Both the position numbers and the translations under genes were made by a program. Of a stretch of 64,000 nucleotides of DNA, positions 7,160 to 13,964 are shown one piece after another. Within the stretch, counting starts at the first letter, position 1. Each line of letters starts with the position of its first letter. The notes beneath the pieces were generated by a model, which saw only the letters and a list, made by a program, of their open reading frames with translations, was not told the DNA's origin and made no database searches. Source of the stretch: Jejuia sp040720935 (GTDB lineage Bacteria; Bacteroidota; Bacteroidia; Flavobacteriales; Flavobacteriaceae); assembly GCF_040720935.1 (NCBI RefSeq), contig NZ_JBFDAE010000014.1, positions 1 to 64,000 on the forward strand, in the 5' to 3' direction.

Positions 7160-7188
7160 GTAGGGTAAATACAGATATAGGTGTCTTA
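7160..7188 (+). promoter_or_regulatory. Putative ECF sigma promoter, site 4 (fecR-TonB receptor operon)
   Basis: GTAGGGTAAA (7160-7169), 13 bases, GTCTTA (7183-7188) on the plus strand. The start codon of the anti-sigma gene is 21 bp downstream. This is the typical position for an ECF-driven anti-sigma/receptor operon, and the best anchor for reading the other three sites as promoters. Confidence 0.75.
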
Positions 7189-7209
7189 AGTTTGTAAAGC
7201 GTTAAAGTA

Positions 7210-8124
7210 ATGAAAAGAGAAAACGACATATTAAAATGGTTTGATGGCGAAATTTCTACTGAAGAGATTAGGGCATTATATCCTAACGAAGACTTTTCGG
7301 CTTTAGAAAAAGCGAGCTTTTATACCAAGCAAATAGAAGTGCCACAAATAGATGCTGAAAAAGCATTAGCTGATTTTAAAACCAGAAGTTTTAAGAAAGA
7401 AGCACCTAAGGTTATTCCGCTTAATTTTAAATCATTTTTGAAAATTGCAGCTGTTTTGGTCGTGTTGCTTACATCTTCTTACTTCTTGTTTTTCAATACT
7501 ACAAAATCATTTACAACAGAGCTTGCCCAAACAGAAACGCTCTATCTGCCAGATAATTCTGAAGTCATTTTAAATGCCCAATCTAAATTAACATTCAATA
7601 AAAAAGAATGGAAAAAAAGTAGAACCTTAGATTTAGATGGAGAAGCATTTTTTAAAGTTACTAAAGGCGAGCAGTTTACCGTACATACAGATGCGGGAAC
7701 CATTCAGGTATTAGGAACGCAATTCAATGTTAAGGAACGCGATAATTATTTTGAAGTAAAATGTTATGAAGGTTCTGTAAGTGTGACTCAAAACAATAAT
7801 AAAGTGATTTTAACTCCAGGGAAAACGTTTAGAATAGTAAATGGTGAACTTGTTGCCATGAAAGACTTTAATGCTGAAAATCCATCTTGGTTATCCAAAG
7901 AATCTAGTTTTGAAAATGTACCGCTTTGGCAAGTTATTGATGAATTGGAAATTCAATATGACATCACAATTTCTGCTGAAAATGTTGATACTTCAAAATT
8001 ATTTACGGGTAGTTTTACACATTTAGATAAAAATATCGCATTACAATCTGTAACTATTCCATTAAAGTTGAGCTATAAGATTAACGGTAAAAAAGTAGAT
8101 TTTTATAATTATGAATCTAACTAA
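7210..8124 (+). CDS. FecR-family anti-sigma factor
   Basis: Inner-membrane anti-sigma factor that holds the ECF sigma factor and releases it on a signal from the outer-membrane receptor. The 304 residues contain a cytoplasmic N-terminal sigma-binding part (1-75), one membrane span (about 76-95, LKIAAVLVVLLTSSYFLFF), a FecR domain (about 105-195: LPDNSEVILNAQSKLTF, GEAFFKVTKGEQFTVHTDAG, VLGTQFNV) and a C-terminal DUF4974-type domain (about 230-300: LWQVIDELEIQYDITI, FTGSFTHLD). The last 14 bases overlap the receptor gene, indicating translational coupling. It is transcribed from the ECF-type promoter at 7160-7188. Confidence 0.93.
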   Translation: MKRENDILKWFDGEISTEEIRALYPNEDFSALEKASFYTKQIEVPQIDAEKALADFKTRSFKKEAPKVIPLNFKSFLKIAAVLVVLLTSSYFLFFNTTKSFTTELAQTETLYLPDNSEVILNAQSKLTFNKKEWKKSRTLDLDGEAFFKVTKGEQFTVHTDAGTIQVLGTQFNVKERDNYFEVKCYEGSVSVTQNNNKVILTPGKTFRIVNGELVAMKDFNAENPSWLSKESSFENVPLWQVIDELEIQYDITISAENVDTSKLFTGSFTHLDKNIALQSVTIPLKLSYKINGKKVDFYNYESN

Positions 8125-10657
8125 GTTTTCAGTCACTTTTATTTTAATGGTTTTTAGTTTTTTAGGTGTTTTAGAAGCCCAAGAAAAACAGCCTCTAATC
8201 GACCTTATTTCTGATTTAGAAACTCAATTTGATGTGAAGTTTTCTTTTTCTGTAAATGATGTTAAAACGATTTTAGTTGATAAACCAAATGAAGATGATA
8301 CCTTAAAAGCCATCATAGAAAAACTCAATGCAACAACAATCTTAAATTTTAAGTTTTTAAATGAACGCTACATTACCATATCTACTATAGGCAAAACTAT
8401 TGCTATTTGTGGGGTTTTAATTTCTGAAACCGATAATCAACCTTTATTAGGAGCTTCAGTTTTAATAGCTAATACCACAAAAGGTGTAATTACTGATGTT
8501 GATGGAGCGTTTCGATTGTCTGATGTTCCAATAGATAAAAACGTAATCATATCATTCCTAGGTTTTCAAACACAATCCATAAAGGCAAAAGCATTGATGG
8601 TTTTAAATGGGGAATGTAAAACTCTTGTAATGCAGGAGAAAAGTGAAACACTCAATCAAATTTTAATTTCAAAATATTTAACTACAGGTTTGCAAAAGCA
8701 AATTGATGGAAGTACCGTTTTAAATTCTGAAAAATTTGGCATTCTTCCGGGATTGACTGAACCTGATATTTTACAATCTATTCAAGCCTTGCCAGGAGTA
8801 GAAAGTGTTAATGAAAGTATTGCAAATATCAACGTACGTGGAGGCACGAACGACCAAAATTTAATCCTTTGGGATAATATTAAAATGTATCATTCGGGAC
8901 ATTTTTTCGGATTGATTTCAGCATATAACCCATACTTAACGAATAAAGTGGTGGTTACTAAAAATGGCACATCAAGCGAGTTTAGCGATGGCGTTTCAAG
9001 TACCATTAATATGTTTACAAAAGATGAAATCAATAATGAGCTTTCAGGTGGATTTGGAGCGAATTTAATTCATGCCGATGCTTTTTTGGAAATTCCAATC
9101 AGCAATAAATTGGCGATTCACATTTCTGGAAGACGCTCTTACACAGATTATTTTAGTTCCCCTGCTTATGATAATTACTTTGAACGTAGTTTCCAAGATA
9201 GCGAGTTGACGACGAATAGTGATAATATTAGCGAAAGTAATAGGTCTTCGGAGTTTTTCTTTTATGATTATACCGCAAAATTGCTTTTCGATTTGAATGA
9301 AAATCACAAGTTTAGAGCGAACGTTATTGGAATTCATAATAATTTAGATTACAAAGAAGACTTCACAAACAATAATGATGAAACTGAATCTAAAACTAGC
9401 AATTTAAAACAGAAGAATCTTGGCGCAGGTATCAATTGGAATGGGCGTTGGAGTAATAGGTTTTCAACAAGTTTTAATGTGTTTTATTCGCAATATAATG
9501 TAGATGCCACCGATTATAGAATTGAAACCGACCAGAGATTAACGCAGGCCAATGAGGTTTTGGAAACAGGAGTTAAGCTGAAAACAACGTTTAAAATCAC
9601 AAAGAATTTTAATGTGTTTTCTGGTTACCAATTTAGCGAAATTGGGATTTCAAATGCGACTACGGTTAGTGCGCCAAGTTATGATCGTGAAAAAAAGGAC
9701 GTTTTATTAAATCATGCGCTTTTCACAGAATTGGAATTCAAAAAGAGGAACACCTATTTAAGAGCTGGGGTTAGGGCAAATTATTTTCAAAAGTTCAACA
9801 AACTTCTTATTGAGCCTCGTTTAAATTTTAGACAAAAATTATCCAACGTTTTTGCATTCAAATTACAAGGCGAGTTTAAAAATCAATCGGCAACACAAAT
9901 TATCGATTTTCAAGATGATTTTTTAGGTGTTGAAAACAGGCGTTGGATTTTGGCAAACGAACAGACTATTCCAATTTCAGAAAGTAAACAAGTGTCTTTT
10001 GGTTTCGAATTCAATAAAAACAATTTAGTGTTGGATATTGAAGGGTTTTACAAAAATGTAAATGGTATTACAGTCTCTAATCAAGGGTTTTACAATAATT
10101 TTCAATATTTGAATGCCATTGGAAGTTATGATGCTAAAGGCGTAGAATTTCTAGTGAATAAAACGGCAGATTCATATAGTGCTTGGGTAAGTTATACGTA
10201 CAGTATGAATGATTATGAATTTGAAACCTTAACACCTTCAACATTTCCCAATAATGTAGATATACGGCATTCGGCATCCGCAGCGTTTAATTATGATATT
10301 CTAAAGAATTTTAAAGCATCCCTTGGTGGTATATGGCGTTCAGGTCAGCCTTATACAAAACCTGTTGAAGGCAATGAAACCGTTCAAAACGGTAATAATA
10401 CGTTTGTCAATTATGGCGCGCCAAATAGTGAAAACCTGAACGACTTCATGCGATTGGACGCTTCTTTGAGTTATGATTTTGATCTTTCAAATAAAACTAA
10501 ATGCGTATTTCGTGCGGGTGTTATAAATGTTTTAGATAGAAAGAATAGTATCAATAGATATTATGAGGTGGATTCAAACGATTCTCAATCAACCCTCCAA
10601 ATAGATAATAAGTCACTCGGCTTAACGCCAAACGTGAGTTTTAGAGTGAAATTTTAA
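8111..10657 (+). CDS. TonB-dependent outer-membrane receptor with STN signalling domain
   Basis: An 848-residue outer-membrane active transporter and signal sensor. After a signal peptide (to about residue 23) comes a secretin/TonB short N-terminal (STN) domain (about 30-95) that should contact the FecR protein in the periplasm. A carboxypeptidase-like regulatory domain follows (about 97-180, LLGASVLIANTTKGVITDVDG), then a plug (about 205-310; ALPGVESVNESIANINVRGG) and a 22-strand-type barrel ending in an aromatic residue (NVSFRVKF). No SusD-like partner follows, so it is not a typical polysaccharide utilisation pair. The substrate could be a metal chelate, a peptide or a glycan. The sequence does not decide. 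Confidence 0.92.
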   Translation: MNLTKFSVTFILMVFSFLGVLEAQEKQPLIDLISDLETQFDVKFSFSVNDVKTILVDKPNEDDTLKAIIEKLNATTILNFKFLNERYITISTIGKTIAICGVLISETDNQPLLGASVLIANTTKGVITDVDGAFRLSDVPIDKNVIISFLGFQTQSIKAKALMVLNGECKTLVMQEKSETLNQILISKYLTTGLQKQIDGSTVLNSEKFGILPGLTEPDILQSIQALPGVESVNESIANINVRGGTNDQNLILWDNIKMYHSGHFFGLISAYNPYLTNKVVVTKNGTSSEFSDGVSSTINMFTKDEINNELSGGFGANLIHADAFLEIPISNKLAIHISGRRSYTDYFSSPAYDNYFERSFQDSELTTNSDNISESNRSSEFFFYDYTAKLLFDLNENHKFRANVIGIHNNLDYKEDFTNNNDETESKTSNLKQKNLGAGINWNGRWSNRFSTSFNVFYSQYNVDATDYRIETDQRLTQANEVLETGVKLKTTFKITKNFNVFSGYQFSEIGISNATTVSAPSYDREKKDVLLNHALFTELEFKKRNTYLRAGVRANYFQKFNKLLIEPRLNFRQKLSNVFAFKLQGEFKNQSATQIIDFQDDFLGVENRRWILANEQTIPISESKQVSFGFEFNKNNLVLDIEGFYKNVNGITVSNQGFYNNFQYLNAIGSYDAKGVEFLVNKTADSYSAWVSYTYSMNDYEFETLTPSTFPNNVDIRHSASAAFNYDILKNFKASLGGIWRSGQPYTKPVEGNETVQNGNNTFVNYGAPNSENLNDFMRLDASLSYDFDLSNKTKCVFRAGVINVLDRKNSINRYYEVDSNDSQSTLQIDNKSLGLTPNVSFRVKF

Positions 10658-10731
10658 TATTGAAAAATCGAATTAAATCCGTTTAAAAGCATTTTTTTTC
10701 GATAAAATGTAATTTTATATGTTTTTTTTCA

Positions 10732-10739
10732 TATGTTTG
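10732..10739 (+). promoter_or_regulatory. Possible -7 promoter box
   Basis: TATGTTTG fits TAnnTTTG, 22 bp before the start of the DUF6588 gene. A matching TTG at the -33 position is not clear. Confidence 0.4.
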
Positions 10740-10761
10740 TACCACCAAATCAAAATAACAA

Positions 10762-11778
10762 ATGAAAAAGTTGACCCTATTTATGTTACTTGCCCTAGTA
10801 ACAACCATTACAAAAGCACAAAATGATATTGATGCGCTTTTAGCAGCAGGTGCAGAAGATGCAGGACGTTTCGCAGACGGTTATTTAAAACCGGCTGCTG
10901 ATGGTTTAATGCACAGTATGAATGCCAACTGGTTTAACTCAGGTAAAGTAAAACCCTTAGGAGGTTTTGAAATATCAATAATCGCCAATGCGTCTTTAAT
11001 TAAGGATGAGAATAAATCATTCTTAATGAATACAGATTTATATAACAATGTTAAATTCGCACAAGGTGGAAGCTCTCAGATGGTAGCTTCGGCTTTAGGG
11101 GAAAATGATCCAGATGTTGAAGTTATTGTTACCTATGATGACCCAATATTCGGGCAGCAACAACAAACAATTACCTTGCCAACAGGTATAGGCTCTGAAA
11201 ATATCAATATGTTACCAACTGCTTTTATACAAGGAGCTCTTGGATTGAGTAGTGGCATTGAATTAAAAGCTCGTTTTGTTCCAAAAATTGAAACGGACGA
11301 TGTTAATTTAAGTATGTATGGAGCAGGTTTGCAGATAGAATTTACAGATTGGTTGCCAGCCGATAAATTATGGCCAGTTGCAGTTTCTGGATTAGTGGCT
11401 TATACACATTTAGATGCACAATATGATTTAACAGAATCATCAGGAATACAAGGTGATAATCAACGATTGGAAACAGATACGAATACATGGTTATTACAAT
11501 TGATAGCCTCAACAAAATTACCAGTAATTAATTTTTATGGTGGCGTTGGATATATCAAGGGAAAATCAAATTCAGATGCTTTGGGAACTTATAGAGTTTC
11601 TAATGGCGGATTAACGTCCGACCCAATAGTTGATCCATTTTCAGTATCAAGCGAGGTTTCGGCAGTTAGAGGTACCATAGGCACAAAATTAAAGTTAGGT
11701 TTCTTCAGGCTTAACGCAGAATATCATCTCTCAGAATTTGATGCTTTTTCAGTAGGTATCAACTTCGGGTTTAGATAG
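10762..11778 (+). CDS. DUF6588-family outer-membrane protein
   Basis: A 338-residue exported protein with a signal peptide (MKKLTLFMLLALVTTITKAQ). The mature start NDIDALLAAGAEDAGRFADGYLKPAADGLMHSMNANWFNSG is the characteristic opening of DUF6588 proteins, found widely in Flavobacteriia. Beta strands and a barrel-like C-terminus ending in an aromatic plus R (VGINFGFR) follow, suggesting an outer-membrane barrel of the OMPP1/FadL-like size class. Function is unknown in the family. It lies 104 bp after the TonB receptor, but has its own possible promoter and a strong hairpin after it, so it is probably a separate unit. Confidence 0.8.
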   Translation: MKKLTLFMLLALVTTITKAQNDIDALLAAGAEDAGRFADGYLKPAADGLMHSMNANWFNSGKVKPLGGFEISIIANASLIKDENKSFLMNTDLYNNVKFAQGGSSQMVASALGENDPDVEVIVTYDDPIFGQQQQTITLPTGIGSENINMLPTAFIQGALGLSSGIELKARFVPKIETDDVNLSMYGAGLQIEFTDWLPADKLWPVAVSGLVAYTHLDAQYDLTESSGIQGDNQRLETDTNTWLLQLIASTKLPVINFYGGVGYIKGKSNSDALGTYRVSNGGLTSDPIVDPFSVSSEVSAVRGTIGTKLKLGFFRLNAEYHLSEFDAFSVGINFGFR

Positions 11779-11841
11779 GATAATATATTTTAATAAATTT
11801 AGTTTAGTTTTTTTAGTTAGTTTTTATTTAATTTAGTTAGA

Positions 11842-11870
11842 AGAAGTGCACGATTAAATCGTGCACTTCT
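11842..11870. terminator. Strong hairpin, probable terminator
   Basis: AGAAGTGCACGATT (11842-11855) and AATCGTGCACTTCT (11857-11870) are perfectly complementary. The T-run after it is short (TTCGTTT). It lies 64 bp after the DUF6588 gene and 117 bp before mdh. Confidence 0.7.
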
Positions 11871-11938
11871 TTCGTTTAAAGTAGAATAATTAGTAGTTTT
11901 GCATGACTTAAATCATAAAATACAACTGTTTTCGGTTT

Positions 11939-11946
11939 TATATTTG
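11939..11946 (+). promoter_or_regulatory. Possible mdh promoter -7 box
   Basis: TATATTTG fits the Bacteroidota -7 consensus, 40 bp before the mdh start. A second candidate, TAGTTTTG, lies at 11894-11901. Neither has a clear -33 TTG at 19-21 bases. Confidence 0.45.
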
Positions 11947-11986
11947 TGGTATTAAAATTCAATAAAAACAACCTAAAAATTATATT

Positions 11987-12913
11987 ATGAAAGTTACAGT
12001 AGTTGGAGCAGGAGCAGTAGGCGCAAGTTGTGCTGAATATATTGCAATTAAAGATTTTGCATCAGAAGTTGTGTTGTTAGACATTAAAGAAGGTTATGCC
12101 GAAGGTAAAGCCATGGATTTAATGCAAACCGCTTCTTTAAATGGTTTTGATACTAAAATTAACGGTATAACCAACGATTATTCTAAAACTGCAGGTAGTG
12201 ATATTTGTGTGATTACTTCTGGTATTCCTCGTAAACCAGGGATGACGAGAGAAGAATTAATAGGAATAAATGCTGGTATTGTAAAATCTGTATCTTCAAG
12301 TTTAATAGAACATTCTCCAAATACTATTTTAATAGTGGTAAGTAACCCAATGGATACCATGGCTTACTTAGTACATAAAACAACAGACTTACCAAAAAAC
12401 AGAATTATTGGTATGGGTGGGGCTTTAGATTCTGCACGTTTTAAATATAGATTAGCGGAAGCTTTAGGAGCGCCTATTAGTGATGTAGATGGTTTGGTAG
12501 TTGGTGGACATAGTGATACTGGTATGGTACCATTAACAAGTCAAGCTACGAGAAACAGTATTAAAGTATCTGAGTTTTTAAGTGAAGAGCGCTTAGCGCA
12601 AGTTATGGAAGATACTAAAGTTGGTGGTGCAACATTAACTAAATTATTAGGTACTTCAGCTTGGTACGCACCGGGTGCAGCAGTAAGTGCATTGGTTCAA
12701 GCCATTGCATGCGACCAAAAGAAACTATTCCCATGTTCTACATTGTTAGAAGGAGAGTATGGCTTAAATGATATCTGTATTGGAGTTCCTGTGATTTTAG
12801 GACGAAATGGAATCGAAAAAATAGTAGATGTACCTCTAAGTGATGCTGAAAAAGCACATATGAAAGCTAGTGCTGAAGGTGTTTCTAAAACTAACGGATT
12901 ATTGGAACTTTAA
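11987..12913 (+). CDS. mdh: Malate dehydrogenase
   Basis: NAD-dependent malate dehydrogenase of the LDH-like (MDH III) group, catalysing malate to oxaloacetate in the TCA cycle in the cytoplasm. The 308 residues are full length. The N-terminal Rossmann motif is VVGAGAVGASCAEY, followed by the NAD-selecting Asp in LLDIKEG. The substrate-binding arginines are in IPRKPGMTREEL and the active-site loop includes SNPMDTM. The catalytic His is in VVGGHSDTGMVPL. It is monocistronic between two hairpins. The start at 11987 puts the glycine motif directly at the N-terminus, as expected. Confidence 0.97.
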   Translation: MKVTVVGAGAVGASCAEYIAIKDFASEVVLLDIKEGYAEGKAMDLMQTASLNGFDTKINGITNDYSKTAGSDICVITSGIPRKPGMTREELIGINAGIVKSVSSSLIEHSPNTILIVVSNPMDTMAYLVHKTTDLPKNRIIGMGGALDSARFKYRLAEALGAPISDVDGLVVGGHSDTGMVPLTSQATRNSIKVSEFLSEERLAQVMEDTKVGGATLTKLLGTSAWYAPGAAVSALVQAIACDQKKLFPCSTLLEGEYGLNDICIGVPVILGRNGIEKIVDVPLSDAEKAHMKASAEGVSKTNGLLEL

Positions 12914-12937
12914 TTTAAGTTCGAGTTTAAATATATT

Positions 12938-12968
12938 AAGGCTATCAAAATTTTTTGGTAGCCTTTTT
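12938..12968 (+). terminator. Rho-independent terminator of mdh
   Basis: AAGGCTATCAAAA and TTTTGGTAGCCTT form a 13-bp stem with one G-T pair, followed by TTTTT, 25 bp after the mdh stop. Confidence 0.9.
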
Positions 12969-12980
12969 AGTGAAATATGA

Positions 12981-13007
12981 CACGGATTTCACAGATTTTC
13001 ACGGATT
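12981..13007 (+). repeat. Dispersed intergenic word, copy 1 (CACGGATTTCACAGATTTTC core)
   Basis: This 27-bp stretch matches the reverse complement of 29744-29770 at 26 of 27 positions. It lies in the 298-bp gap between mdh and the next gene. That gap also holds a small hairpin TCCCGA-CGCT-TCGGGA near 13109-13124 and no gene. Confidence 0.7.
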
Positions 13008-13211
13008 TTTGAAAAATCTAAAGATTTTTTTATTCGTATGATTTGTTTTATAAATCATTTCACAAATTTCAAATAAGTTTAAACAATTAATGCGTGCTTA
13101 TTGGTGATCCCGACGCTTCGGGACGTGGCTAAAAGAAAAGAGAGTTATTGATTTTAATGCATTTACCTTGATAATTATACCATACAACCTTTATTTTTTT
13201 ATATTTGCCGC

Positions 13212-13826
13212 ATGAGAATCAAAAAGTACATTAGTGCTATAGTAATTTTACTGGCCCTATTAGGTATTGTGCATCAACAACAAAGCACATTGCCTAATCA
13301 GGAAATAGTACTTCAATTTAAGAATGTTGATGTTACTTCAGACGATGCTCAAAATGCAATTATCCTTGTGGAGAAAGAGCTTCAAAGCATCGGGGTTCAT
13401 AATTTTCAGGTTAAAGAGAATCAAAACGGCAGACTAAAAATCACCTATTATAGTGATGCTGATGTAGATGCTATAAAACGTATTCTTTCAAAAAGAATTA
13501 GGGCAGAACTTGGGAATTCTGATGATGAAGAAGAACCGTCCGACTTTCCTTTTGAAGAACACACAATTACCTATAATCTCGATGTCAATGAAATCCATAA
13601 CGGACAGGATACCGATTCTGGACTAGAAGGCATCACGCTTCAAGAATTTAAACCCGAAGCTGCTAGATTTTATAATCCTAAAATAGTTTCATCAGCATTA
13701 CAGATTCATTCTTATAAAGCTACTACTATTTCAAGAGTAGCATTTAAAGTAAACAAAACTATTGCACTCGCAATAAATGACCCATTACGCAACATTCCTG
13801 AAAGTAGAGCAGGACCGGTTTGCTAG
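13212..13826 (+). CDS. Small exported or membrane-anchored protein upstream of secDF, unknown function
   Basis: A 204-residue protein not assigned to a family. The N-terminus is a signal peptide or single membrane anchor (MRIKKYISAIVILLALLGIV). Residues about 30-95 give an alpha-beta pattern (EIVLQFKNVDVTSDDAQNAI, VEKELQSIGVHNFQVKENQN, DADVDAIKRILSKRIRAELG). This vaguely recalls the periplasmic base domain of SecD, where a helix ends in a 'GV' and leads to a strand. An acidic stretch (SDDEEEPSDFPFEE) and a basic C-terminal part follow. It is 138 bp upstream of secDF in the same direction. A TATATTTG box ends only four bases before the ATG, which suggests either a leaderless mRNA or a start further in. 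Confidence 0.6.
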   Translation: MRIKKYISAIVILLALLGIVHQQQSTLPNQEIVLQFKNVDVTSDDAQNAIILVEKELQSIGVHNFQVKENQNGRLKITYYSDADVDAIKRILSKRIRAELGNSDDEEEPSDFPFEEHTITYNLDVNEIHNGQDTDSGLEGITLQEFKPEAARFYNPKIVSSALQIHSYKATTISRVAFKVNKTIALAINDPLRNIPESRAGPVC

Positions 13827-13912
13827 ATAGGGTGTAAGATGTTCAAATACAACTTCACAAAATAGTTTCAAGTATGTAGATGTTTAAAGTCTAGATACTT
13901 TAAAAAATTATG

Positions 13913-13932
13913 GCTTTCATTATCTGAAAGCT
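13913..13932 (+). other. Hairpin between the exported-protein gene and secDF
   Basis: GGCTTTCA-TTAT-CTGAAAGCT gives a 7-8 bp stem 33 bp before the secDF start. No T-run follows, so it may be a leader structure of secDF rather than a terminator. Confidence 0.35.
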
Positions 13933-13964
13933 ATTAAAATTTCATATTAATAATACATCAAAAA

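Noticed and set aside
8111..10657. SusC/SusD polysaccharide utilisation locus
   Set aside because: The receptor has an STN domain and lies with FecI/FecR, but no SusD-like lipoprotein or glycoside hydrolase is adjacent.
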